A stretch of DNA of 11,636 nt, taken from the NCBI GenBank assembly GCA_900770445.1, contig CAAGKO010000078.1, forward strand, positions 1-11,636, written 5' to 3'. A program made the translations under genes and the position numbers. This DNA is from an uncultured Oribacterium sp. GTDB taxonomy: Bacteria; Bacillota; Clostridia; Lachnospirales; Lachnospiraceae. The notes under the pieces were generated by a model. The model saw only the letters and a list, made by a program, of their open reading frames with translations, was not told where the DNA came from and ran no database searches. Of the stretch, positions 1-5,784 are shown piece after piece. Positions within the stretch are counted from its first letter, which is position 1, and every line of letters begins with the position of its first letter.

Positions 1-2
1 AT

Positions 3-686
3 GAAAATAAGGAATATCTTTTCCTGACGAACAACAGTGGCTATACACCGCGCGAGCTTAACCAGAAGCTGGCACGGATGGGACTCGATGTACCGGAGGA
101 GCATTTCTATACCAGCGCGCTGGCGACGGCCGCTTTTCTCCGGCAGCAGGCACCGGGGTGCTCGGTCTTCGCGATCGGCGAGGCGGGGCTTCTCAACGCA
201 CTCTATGATGCGGGTGTTACGATGAATGATGTCAACCCGGATTATGTCGTCGTGGGAGAGGGACGTGCGTACTCCCTCGATACACTGACGAAGGCGACAA
301 ATCTCGTGATGAATGGTGCGAAGCTCATCGGTGCAAACTCCGATGTCTCCGGTCCGATCGAGAACGGCATCGCACCGGCCTGTGGTGCACTCGTATCTCC
401 GATCGAGATGGCCACCGGTCGAAAGGCGTACTTCTGCGGCAAGCCGAATCCGCTGATGATGCGCACCGGACTTCGTCTGCTCGGCTGTCACTCCGCGGAA
501 GCTGTGATGATCGGTGATCGTATGGACACCGATGTCATCTCCGGTATGGAAAGTGGTATGTCCACGGTTCTCGTTCTGTCGGGTGTTTCTACTCGTGAAA
601 CACTGGATACCTATGCGTATCGTCCGAGCATCGTCCTGAATGGTGTCGGCGATATCCCGGGACTCGCTGTGCAGAAGAACGGATAA
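3..686 (+). CDS. HAD-superfamily subfamily IIA (NagD-like) phosphatase, 5' end missing
   Basis: The reading frame is open from the first bases of the window, so the start codon and the motif I nucleophile (DxDGT type) lie upstream; 227 residues are visible and the family is usually about 250-270. HAD motif II is seen as LFLTNNSGYT at the beginning. A C2-type cap follows, with the family segment PDYVVVGEGRAYSLDTL. Next come the motif III lysine in KPNPLMM and the motif IV acidic box in VMIGDRMDTDV. These place it among NagD/AraL/p-nitrophenylphosphatase-like enzymes, cytosolic Mg-dependent phosphatases for sugar phosphates, nucleotides or phosphoglycolate; the substrate cannot be told from sequence. 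It ends in TAA four bases before a terminator, so it is the last gene of its transcript. Confident on family, open on substrate. Confidence 0.9.
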   Translation, partial: ENKEYLFLTNNSGYTPRELNQKLARMGLDVPEEHFYTSALATAAFLRQQAPGCSVFAIGEAGLLNALYDAGVTMNDVNPDYVVVGEGRAYSLDTLTKATNLVMNGAKLIGANSDVSGPIENGIAPACGALVSPIEMATGRKAYFCGKPNPLMMRTGLRLLGCHSAEAVMIGDRMDTDVISGMESGMSTVLVLSGVSTRETLDTYAYRPSIVLNGVGDIPGLAVQKNG

Positions 687-689
687 ACG

Positions 690-727
690 AAAAGAGCCCG
701 TGGAGCGTATGCTCCACGGGCTCTTTT
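690..727. terminator. Bidirectional intrinsic terminator
   Basis: A 17-bp perfect stem, AAAAGAGCCCGTGGAGC (690-706) against GCTCCACGGGCTCTTTT (711-727), with a GTAT loop. The A-tract on one arm gives a U-tract on the other strand, so it can end transcription of the HAD gene (+) and of the small gene at 809-1051 (-), which converge here. The remaining 728-808 stretch holds no gene, only an imperfect inverted repeat (731-741 with 772-780) around a GGAAGC-TT-GCTTCC hairpin. That would lie in the 3' UTR of the minus-strand gene. Confidence 0.92.
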
Positions 728-808
728 ATGATGGTGCGTCTAAAATGTCCTGTGGGAAGCTTGCTTCCTCCAGACACCATCGGCTCTTATACCTGTTTCG
801 ATTGAACA

Positions 809-1051
809 TCAGATGTTCGCGCTACCCATCATGAAATCAACGACAAGCTTCATATCCTCCGGCTCTGCTACCATGAGATCAAGCTCGTTGATAGTTGCCT
901 TCGTGAAAAGATTTGCAGTGAAGAGCATCTGGGAAAGCTTTGACTTCAGATTGATGCGATCGCCTTCCTTGGAAACGAGATATACATCACCCTGGCACTT
1001 ATCGAGCACCTCGAAGAGACCTTCTACATTATTGACATTTACAAGCTTCAT
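809..1051 (-). CDS. Conserved small protein of clostridial type, unknown function (80 aa)
   Basis: It encodes an 80-residue acidic, soluble-looking protein beginning MKLVNVNNVEGLFEVLDKC. There is no signal peptide, membrane segment or cysteine cluster. The pattern (short N-terminal beta/alpha unit, then EGDRINLKSKLSQ, then a C-terminal PEDMKLVVDFM helix) matches, from memory, a small family common in Clostridia. Some members carry the automatic label polyA polymerase; nothing here resembles a nucleotidyltransferase active site, so I do not use that name. The start at 1051 is set by a near-ideal AGGAGG followed by TTTGTT and ATG. A longer in-frame start at 1093 lies inside a palindrome and has no ribosome site. 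The stop codon sits within a GAACAT-CAG-ATGTTC inverted repeat (804-818). It is a single-gene unit, divergent from rpiB. Confidence 0.8.
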   Translation of the reverse strand: MKLVNVNNVEGLFEVLDKCQGDVYLVSKEGDRINLKSKLSQMLFTANLFTKATINELDLMVAEPEDMKLVVDFMMGSANI

Positions 1052-1079
1052 AACAAACCTCCTTTGTGTGTTATCGTTC

Positions 1080-1093
1080 GTGTTGATCAACAC
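1080..1093. promoter_or_regulatory. Perfect 14-bp palindrome, candidate operator or leader element
   Basis: GTGTTGATCAACAC is fully self-complementary and lies in the inferred leader of the minus-strand small gene, 29 bp before its ATG. The half-site GTTGAT recurs at 1128-1133, next to the -10. This suggests a dimeric repressor site, but no regulator family can be named. Confidence 0.4.
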
Positions 1094-1133
1094 TTTCTCA
1101 TATCATGTTTACTAATCCTGTTCACACGTTGAT

Positions 1134-1142
1134 AATATAGCA
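1134..1142 (-). promoter_or_regulatory. Extended -10 promoter for the 80-aa small gene
   Basis: On the minus strand TGC-TATATT (1142 down to 1134) is an extended -10 with five of six consensus bases. No convincing -35 lies at 16-18 bp, which extended -10 promoters tolerate. The start site would fall near 1127, leaving a leader of about 75 nt that contains the 14-bp palindrome at 1080-1093. Confidence 0.5.
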
Positions 1143-1145
1143 CAT

Positions 1146-1175
1146 TACACAAATATACAAGTAAATTTTTGTGTA
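1146..1175. promoter_or_regulatory. Spaced inverted repeat TACACAAA-N14-TTTGTGTA
   Basis: Two 8-bp perfect arms (1146-1153 and 1168-1175) are separated by 14 AT-rich bases. They lie immediately upstream of the -10 of the minus-strand gene, covering where its -35 would be. It could be a regulator site or part of the weak -35 region; no family is recognised. Confidence 0.35.
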
Positions 1176-1225
1176 CATTTATAGTCCGCTTTGTGGCGTT
1201 TTTCTTATCTATATGACAGTACGGA

Positions 1226-1255
1226 TTCACCTTCATGTAAAAATTATGCTATACT
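1226..1255 (+). promoter_or_regulatory. Promoter for rpiB
   Basis: TTCACC (1226-1231) as -35, an 18-bp spacer, then an extended -10, TGC-TATACT (TATACT at 1250-1255). Transcription would begin near 1262, giving a leader of about 75 nt with the Rex-like site inside it. Confidence 0.6.
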
Positions 1256-1276
1256 GCAGGTGATACAGATGGAAGT

Positions 1277-1294
1277 TTGTTTATAAATTAACAA
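1277..1294. promoter_or_regulatory. Rex-like operator in the rpiB leader
   Basis: TTGTTTA-TAAA-TTAACAA matches the clostridial Rex consensus TTGTTAA-N4-TTAACAA at 13 of 14 defined positions, and the dyad extends by one further T/A pair on each side. It lies about 15-30 bp downstream of the inferred transcription start, a usual place for a repressor roadblock. Rex is the NADH/NAD+-sensing repressor of fermentation genes in Bacillota. The match is seen in the sequence; the regulation is inferred. Confidence 0.6.
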
Positions 1295-1336
1295 AAACAT
1301 AAGGCGCATTCAGCAAGCGTACGAGGAGAAGGAATC

Positions 1337-1804
1337 ATGAAATTAGTCATTGGCAACGATCATGCAGCGATTGAGATGAAGAACGAGATTAAGGAGTACC
1401 TCGAGGGGAAGGGCATCGAGGTGATCGATGTCGGCACGAATTCTCCAGAGAGCTTCGATTATCCGATTTCCGGCTACCGTGTCGGGAAGATGGTTGCTTC
1501 CGGTGAAGTGGATGGAGGCATCGCCATCTGTGGTACCGGCGTAGGCATCAGCCTCGCATGCAATAAGGTCGAGGGAATCCGTGCGTGCTGCTGCAGCGAG
1601 CCGTACTCCGCAGAGATGAGCAAGCGCCATAATAATTCGAACGTTATCTGCTTCGGCGCACGTGTGATCGGTATCGAGACCGCGAAGCAGATCGTAGACG
1701 CATGGACCGGCGCGACTTTCGAGGGCGGCCGTCACCAGAGACGTGTCGACGAGATCATGGAGATCGAGGCGACCCAGAAGCTGAAGGTGGCCGACGAGGC
1801 ATAA
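1337..1804 (+). CDS. rpiB: Ribose-5-phosphate isomerase B (RpiB/LacAB family)
   Basis: This 155-residue cytosolic enzyme interconverts ribose 5-phosphate and ribulose 5-phosphate in the non-oxidative pentose phosphate pathway; relatives act on allose or galactose 6-phosphates. Family landmarks appear in order: IGNDHAA with Asp8 and His9 near the N terminus; GIAICGTGVGIS with the catalytic-type Cys65 and Thr67; the anion-binding region NKVEGIRA; RHNNSNVICFGARVIG with His98 and Arg109; and FEGGRHQRRV with Arg132, His133 and Arg136. The usual HNDAN reads HNNSN here, a mild departure. A single GAGGAGAAGG ribosome site precedes the ATG by about 8 bases. The short tail after residue 147 is charged and likely disordered. 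It is a single-gene unit with its own promoter, a possible Rex site and a terminator. RpiB is preferred over LacA/LacB because no lac or tagatose genes are near. Confidence 0.92.
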   Translation: MKLVIGNDHAAIEMKNEIKEYLEGKGIEVIDVGTNSPESFDYPISGYRVGKMVASGEVDGGIAICGTGVGISLACNKVEGIRACCCSEPYSAEMSKRHNNSNVICFGARVIGIETAKQIVDAWTGATFEGGRHQRRVDEIMEIEATQKLKVADEA

Positions 1805-1865
1805 ATCATCGCGCGAAGCGAGTATGCGATCGAGACATCCTAGCGAAAACAGAACCGATAAGAAA

Positions 1866-1900
1866 AGGAGCATCCCGAGATGGGGTGCTCCTCGTTTTTT
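1866..1900. terminator. Bidirectional intrinsic terminator between rpiB and the AAA ATPase gene
   Basis: Arms AGGAGCATCCC (1866-1876) and GGGGTGCTCCT (1882-1892) pair with one wobble around a GAGAT loop, followed by a CG and a six-T run (1895-1900). An AAAA stretch before the left arm gives a shorter U-tract for the minus-strand gene, whose stop is at 1908. Confidence 0.88.
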
Positions 1901-1907
1901 ACTTGTA

Positions 1908-3182
1908 TCAGCAGTCGCGCATTGCAAGATATTTATAAAGTGGGATCACTTCAATCGTCGTCTGTGCGATCTCAATCGTCTCTTCTTCCTCTAGGGTGAC
2001 GATGATAAAGCGTTCTGCTTCTTCAAATGAACGGGACAGCTTCACGAGATTATCGACCTCTCGCTTCCTGGCAGCTTCCTCTTCGATGCTCCAGGCGACC
2101 TGAATAGCCGTGTGGTTATCCGGTGTATAGAAGTCGATATCGATACCGGTCTTCGGTGATTTAAAGTAAAACAGACGGTCGGAGAACTGCTGGTGCAGCT
2201 TGATCCCCACGATATTTTCGAGCAGGTAGCTGTTTTTATTGATCAGAAACAGATTCAGGAGCCCGTTATCCGAAAAGTAGTATTTCGGTACACTTTCACG
2301 CTCTGCGAATTTGGCAACGAAATTTGTGATTCTGAAAATCAGATACGCATTTTCTGCATAATGTACATATTCTGTGGCCGTATCCTTCGAGAGCTTCACG
2401 CCTGCCGCCTGAATCGTCCCACTCAGCTTCGAGATCGACAGCTCGCTCGTGACGGTCTCTGCGATTTTCTTCATCATCAGCCGAAGTGACTCCGGATTTC
2501 GAATCGCATTTCGGGCGAGAATATCACCATACAGTATTTTCTGATAGATATTCTCCACATAACTTCGCCGGTTGACAAACATCAGGGATTCCGGGAATCC
2601 GCCATCGGTAAGATAGGACTGAGCTGCGCTTCGAATCCGTCCGTTCAGCTTCGTCGTCAGATACGCCGATTCCGAATAATCGAGCTTTGAAGCGGTCAGA
2701 TACTCCCGGAAGTTATATGGATACACGTGCATGGTCATGTACCGTCCGCCGAGTCTGGATTCCATCTCATGGCTGAGCATCTCTGCGTTGCTGCCGGTGA
2801 TATAGACATGCTCCCGGGCATCCGCCATACGACGGGCGAAGCGTTCCCAGCCTGAAATGTTCTGCACCTCATCGAGGAAAAAGTAAGGCTTCTCACTCGT
2901 CAGTTCTCCTGCGGTTGCGACCAGATCGTTAAAATCCTCCAGCGAAAATTCGGTAAGACGCTCATCCTCGAAGTTCACATAGATGATCCGGCTCCAGTCC
3001 ACGCCCTCTGCAATCAGATCCCGCACGATTTTATAGAGCAATGTCGACTTACCTGCACGTCGGATGCCGATCAGCACATAGTTGATATTCTTTTCAAAGA
3101 CATACTCTCGATCGACGATGTCCGCTTCCTTTATCACTTCGTGCATATCGTTGATGACCGTTTTTAAAATCAGATGATTCAT
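1908..3182 (-). CDS. AAA-family ATPase with C-terminal DUF4143 domain
   Basis: This 424-residue protein has the two-part layout of AAA_14/DUF4143 proteins. The N-terminal P-loop domain has Walker A GIRRAGKST (39-47), Walker B YFFLDE (100-105), a sensor-like VYITGSNAEML (126-136) and the arginine-bearing SRLGGRY (142-148). A linker is followed by a DUF4143 region with a nuclease-fold look, including GGFPE, ILYGDILARN and, near the C terminus, the PKTGIDIDFYTPDNHTAIQVAWSI-type segment. The family is widespread and multi-copy in gut anaerobes; its role is unknown, though defence or DNA-linked roles have been suggested. The start at 3182 has a GGAGGA site 5 bases upstream. By eye it is less G+C-rich than rlmI next door, in keeping with an accessory gene. 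Its promoter abuts the 33-bp-period repeat array at 3230-3311. A terminator separates it from rlmI upstream. Confidence 0.88.
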   Translation of the reverse strand: MNHLILKTVINDMHEVIKEADIVDREYVFEKNINYVLIGIRRAGKSTLLYKIVRDLIAEGVDWSRIIYVNFEDERLTEFSLEDFNDLVATAGELTSEKPYFFLDEVQNISGWERFARRMADAREHVYITGSNAEMLSHEMESRLGGRYMTMHVYPYNFREYLTASKLDYSESAYLTTKLNGRIRSAAQSYLTDGGFPESLMFVNRRSYVENIYQKILYGDILARNAIRNPESLRLMMKKIAETVTSELSISKLSGTIQAAGVKLSKDTATEYVHYAENAYLIFRITNFVAKFAERESVPKYYFSDNGLLNLFLINKNSYLLENIVGIKLHQQFSDRLFYFKSPKTGIDIDFYTPDNHTAIQVAWSIEEEAARKREVDNLVKLSRSFEEAERFIIVTLEEEETIEIAQTTIEVIPLYKYLAMRDC

Positions 3183-3205
3183 CTCTGTCCTCCTTCCCTG
3201 TCGTC

Positions 3206-3234
3206 ATTTTACTATCAAAAAGAAAAACTGTCGA
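3206..3234 (-). promoter_or_regulatory. Promoter of the AAA/DUF4143 gene, -35 supplied by a repeat copy
   Basis: On the minus strand TCGACA (3234-3229) is a five-of-six -35, followed by exactly 17 bp and TAAAAT (3211-3206), a five-of-six -10. The start site would be near 3199, giving a leader of about 17 nt with the ribosome site. Five of the six -35 bases belong to the first repeat copy (3230-3245). Confidence 0.65.
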
Positions 3235-3311
3235 GTATAGTCGACGATTTTATACAAATTTCGTCGACTATACCCGACAACTTCACGCCATTTTCGTCGA
3301 CTATACTCGAC
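3230..3311. repeat. Three-copy near-palindrome array with 33-bp period (locus A)
   Basis: Copies lie at 3230-3245 (GTCGAGTATAGTCGAC), 3263-3278 (GTCGACTATACCCGAC) and 3296-3311 (GTCGACTATACTCGAC). The first is in the opposite orientation to the others, and the middle one has a single T-to-C change. Each is a 16-bp dyad with one mismatched pair around a TATA centre. Centres are exactly 33 bp apart, separated by two unrelated AT-rich 17-bp spacers. The same motif recurs at 5663-5711. The array begins at the -35 of the AAA ATPase promoter and extends upstream of it, as an operator array would; a dispersed REP-like repeat is the alternative. It is not a CRISPR: repeats are too short, alternate in orientation and are only three. 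Confidence 0.85.
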
Positions 3312-3341
3312 GGCTGTGATTCTGGCACATCAAGAAGCAGG

Positions 3342-3368
3342 CAGCCAGCCCTCTGGGGATTCTGGCTG
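3342..3368. other. Compound hairpin between repeat array and terminator
   Basis: CAGCCAG (3342-3348) pairs with CTGGCTG (3362-3368), and CCC/GGG can pair inside around TCT. It has no T-run and is not itself a terminator. A similar-sized imperfect hairpin sits in the same relative place in the second repeat locus (5731-5772). Confidence 0.5.
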
Positions 3369-3382
3369 AACGGTTTCGAAAG

Positions 3383-3423
3383 AAAAAGAGGTCAGCCCTT
3401 TCCATCGGGCTGACCTCTTTTTT
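3383..3423. terminator. Intrinsic terminator of rlmI (bidirectional form)
   Basis: AAAAGAGGTCAGCCC (3384-3398) and GGGCTGACCTCTTTT (3407-3421) form a 15-bp stem with an 8-base loop and T/A tracts on both sides. The TAA of rlmI (3424-3422) overlaps its outer edge. It insulates the downstream AAA ATPase gene on the same strand. Confidence 0.9.
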
Positions 3424-4648
3424 ACTTCTCGTCCACAACCTGGAAGATATAGAACTTAAGGTAATAGGAGTTTTCGTCACCGGACCAGAGGATCGGATGA
3501 TCGCAGGCCTGGGTGCGGTACTCGATCTGGCGGAGGCGACGATGCACGGAGCGGGCCGCCTCGGCGATGGTTTTCGTGAAGAGCTCCGGCGTCATGAAGT
3601 GGCTGCAGCTGCAGGTGGCGAAGTAACCGCCGTCCTTCACGAGCTTCAGGCCCTGCATGTTGATCTCGCGGTAACCTCGGATGGCGGCCTTCGTCGCCTC
3701 GCGGGACTTCGTAAACGCCGGCGGGTCCAGGATAACGACGTCATACTTCTCCCCCTGTGCGTTCAGCTTCGGCAGCTCATCGAGCACATCCGCCACGCGG
3801 AAATGCACAGTGTCCTCGAGATGGTTCCGCTTCGCGTTCGCCGTCGCCTGCTGGATCGCGAGCTCCGAGATATCGAGACCCTCGACCTCCGTCGCGCCCG
3901 CAATGCCGGCGTTCAGCGCGAAGGTACCCATGTGCGTGAAGCAGTCGAGAACGCGCTTCCCCTTACAGATCCGCTGCATCGCCCGCCGATTATACTTCTG
4001 ATCGAGGAAAAATCCGGTCTTCTGTCCGTTCACCACGTCGACCATGTACTTGACGCCGTTCTCCGTGATCTCGACATTCGTATCAAACTCCGGGCCGATG
4101 AAGCCCTTATACACGTCCATGCCTTCCTTCTTCCGAACCGGCGCGTCGCTCCGCTCGTAGATGCCGCGGATGTGGATGCCGTCTTCCCGGAGAATCTCCA
4201 CGAGATCCTCGAGAATCATCGGCTTCAGACGATCCATGCCGAGCGCGAGCGACTCCACCACCAGCACATCCTCATACTTATCGACCGTGAGTCCCGGGAG
4301 TCCGTCCGCCTCGCCGAAGATCACACGGCAGGCATCCGTGTCCTCGCCCATGACGGTCTTCCGGTAGTCCCATGCTGCCTTCACGCGATCATACAGAAAT
4401 TCTGCGTCGATCGGCTCCTTCCGCCAGCGGCTCAGCATCCGCACGCGGATCTTCGAGTTGTGGTTGATGAAGCCATAGCCCATGAAGAAGCCGTCGAAAT
4501 CCTCCACGCGGACGATATCCCCGTTCGCGTAGTCACCTGCGTACCGGTCGATTTCATTGTCGAAAACCCAGGCACCGCCCGCCTTGATCGTGCGGCCCTC
4601 GCCCTTACGCAGAATCACCTTTCCATCTGAAACCAATGATGTTCCCAT
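3422..4648 (-). CDS. rlmI: RlmI-family 23S rRNA (cytosine-5) methyltransferase with PUA domain
   Basis: This SAM-dependent enzyme of 408 residues belongs to the class I RlmI/YwbD family, which methylates a cytosine of 23S rRNA (C1962 in E. coli numbering). The N-terminal PUA-like domain (about 8-72) contains GGAWVFDNEI and the GFINHNSKIRVRMLS strand. The central linker domain holds RVIFGEADGLPGLTVD (108-123) and NGQKTGFFLDQKYNRR (207-222). The Rossmann domain has motif I VLDCFTHMGTFAL (233-245), motif IV DPPAFTKS (308-315) and the cysteine loop TCSCSHFM (345-352), where the catalytic cysteine is expected. I chose ATG at 4648 because AGAGAGG lies five bases upstream; an in-frame GTG at 4654 would overlap that site. 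It is a single gene with its own promoter and terminator. The exact rRNA target is inferred from the family. Confidence 0.92.
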   Translation of the reverse strand: MGTSLVSDGKVILRKGEGRTIKAGGAWVFDNEIDRYAGDYANGDIVRVEDFDGFFMGYGFINHNSKIRVRMLSRWRKEPIDAEFLYDRVKAAWDYRKTVMGEDTDACRVIFGEADGLPGLTVDKYEDVLVVESLALGMDRLKPMILEDLVEILREDGIHIRGIYERSDAPVRKKEGMDVYKGFIGPEFDTNVEITENGVKYMVDVVNGQKTGFFLDQKYNRRAMQRICKGKRVLDCFTHMGTFALNAGIAGATEVEGLDISELAIQQATANAKRNHLEDTVHFRVADVLDELPKLNAQGEKYDVVILDPPAFTKSREATKAAIRGYREINMQGLKLVKDGGYFATCSCSHFMTPELFTKTIAEAARSVHRRLRQIEYRTQACDHPILWSGDENSYYLKFYIFQVVDEK

Positions 4649-4671
4649 AGTCACCTCTCTTTTTTCCTGAT

Positions 4672-4699
4672 TTGCAATTTAGCGCACTTGTGTTATGAT
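4672..4699 (+). promoter_or_regulatory. Promoter of the PHP phosphoesterase gene
   Basis: TTGCAA (4672-4677), a 16-bp spacer and an extended -10, TGT-TATGAT (TATGAT at 4694-4699). Transcription near 4706 leaves a G+C-rich leader of about 125 nt in which I recognise no riboswitch or small gene. Confidence 0.55.
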
Positions 4700-4704
4700 T
4701 GCAA
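4676..4704 (-). promoter_or_regulatory. Promoter of rlmI
   Basis: On the minus strand TTGCAA (4704-4699), a 17-bp spacer and TAAATT (4681-4676), each box matching four of six consensus bases. It occupies almost the same DNA as the divergent promoter of the PHP gene. Confidence 0.5.
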
Positions 4705-4830
4705 GCAATTTAGAAGTGTTTCTGCGCGCTTTTTCGAGGCTAATGCAGACGGCGATGCTGCGGCACCCGCCCGCGACATCCACGAGCCGCGCGATCCGAC
4801 GATTCCGAGGCGCTTTCAGAGAGGTTTACT

Positions 4831-5652
4831 ATGTACGAAATCAAATGTGACACGCATACCCATACACTGTACAGTCGGCACGCATTTTCCACGATTGCGG
4901 AGAATGTGAAGGAGGCGGCCGACATCGGGCTCGAGCTGCTCGGCTCCACCGACCACTTTTCGGCGATGCTCTGGCCGGATGTCGAAAATGCGAAGAACTA
5001 CCAGTACCTCGCGAATGCGCCGGCGACCTGGCCACGGACCTGGATGGGCGTGACGCTGCTCGCGGGCTGCGAGGTGGACATCGTGGGGCTCGATGGTGCA
5101 CTTTTCGGCGAGGATATCCCGAACGAGCGCTCGATCGTCGGCGATGCATATAAGGAGCCGACCACGCTCTATGAGCACACGACCCGTCAGATGGATTACG
5201 TCATCGCGAGCGTACATGGCAAGTCCTTCATCGGCGATGCGTCGCGCGTCACGCTGACGGACATGTATATCAAGGCGCTGTCGAAGCCGAAGGTCTTCAT
5301 CCTCGGCCATGTCGGTCGTACCGGCCTCGACGTCGACTACCGTGCGCTCGCAGAGGCAGCGAAGGCGATGCATAAGTGCCTCGAGGTGAACGAGCACAGC
5401 TTCGGCTTCCCGTGGAGCGGCGGCGTCAATAAGGATCGCTGCCGACAGATCCTCGCGGCCTGCGCGGACGTCGGCTGTCAGATCACCATCGCGACCGATG
5501 CACACATCGCACCGCACATCGGAAAGTTAGAGGAGACGAAAAAGCTCCTCACGGAAGTCGGATTCCCGGAGGAACTCATCGCAAGCCGCGACCGGCAGAG
5601 CTTCCTCCGCGCACTGAAGGAAAGCGGCGTGAAGGATCTGCTGATGACGTAA
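4831..5652 (+). CDS. PHP-domain phosphatase (YcdX/histidinol-phosphatase-like)
   Basis: A 273-residue cytosolic metal-dependent phosphoesterase of the polymerase-and-histidinol-phosphatase fold. Metal-site motifs are all present in order: DTHTHT with His9 and His11, a further His17, STDHF with Asp41 and His42, AGCEVDI with Glu81, ASVHG with His129, LGHVGR with His160, EVNEHS, and the C-terminal ATDAHIAP with Asp223 and His225. The overall size and the GDASRVT/EVNEHSFGFPWSG segments resemble YcdX-like stand-alone phosphatases rather than DNA polymerase PHP domains. No histidine-biosynthesis gene is near, so a HisK role is not favoured and the substrate is unknown. The ATG follows AGAGAGG by 6 bases. 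It has its own promoter and ends before a two-copy repeat array and a terminator shared with tRNA-Cys. Confidence 0.9.
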   Translation: MYEIKCDTHTHTLYSRHAFSTIAENVKEAADIGLELLGSTDHFSAMLWPDVENAKNYQYLANAPATWPRTWMGVTLLAGCEVDIVGLDGALFGEDIPNERSIVGDAYKEPTTLYEHTTRQMDYVIASVHGKSFIGDASRVTLTDMYIKALSKPKVFILGHVGRTGLDVDYRALAEAAKAMHKCLEVNEHSFGFPWSGGVNKDRCRQILAACADVGCQITIATDAHIAPHIGKLEETKKLLTEVGFPEELIASRDRQSFLRALKESGVKDLLMT

Positions 5653-5662
5653 GCTGTGTGCT

Positions 5663-5711
5663 GTCGAGTATAGTCGACGGAATGCACTCGAAACCGTCGA
5701 CTATACTCGAC
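5663..5711. repeat. Two-copy near-palindrome array with 33-bp period (locus B)
   Basis: GTCGAGTATAGTCGAC (5663-5678) and its inverted copy GTCGACTATACTCGAC (5696-5711) are spaced exactly 33 bp apart, as in locus A. The pair can also form one long hairpin, with a stem of about 18 bp and a loop of 13. It starts 10 bases after the PHP stop codon. No promoter reads from either copy, unlike locus A. Confidence 0.85.
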
Positions 5712-5730
5712 GAAAAATATCAGGCTACAC

Positions 5731-5772
5731 CAGCAGGGCGTCGCCGGCTTAAAGCCTTCGGCGCTCCAGCTG
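5731..5772. other. Imperfect compound hairpin
   Basis: GGCTT/AAGCC (5746-5756) lies within CGCC/GGCG and an outer CAGC/GCTG, with bulges. There is no T-run. It occupies the same position relative to the repeat array and the terminator as the hairpin at 3342-3368. Confidence 0.4.
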
Positions 5773-5784
5773 TTCTGAGAATAC

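Noticed and set aside
3230..3311. CRISPR array
   Set aside because: Repeats are 16-17 bp palindromes in mixed orientation, spacers are 17 bp, only three units, and no cas gene is present.
3174..3413. 79-residue plus-strand frame across repeat locus A
   Set aside because: Its start lies inside the AAA ATPase coding region on the other strand, there is no ribosome site, and it runs through a hairpin into a terminator. The peptide repeat is explained by the DNA repeat.
3497..4630. Long plus-strand open frame opposite rlmI
   Set aside because: A composition shadow of a G+C-rich gene: Arg/His/Leu-rich, no recognisable domain, no ribosome site; rlmI on the other strand has full family motifs.
4706..4830. 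Riboswitch in the PHP gene leader
   Set aside because: The leader is G+C-rich but I find no known riboswitch core, terminator/antiterminator pair or upstream peptide.
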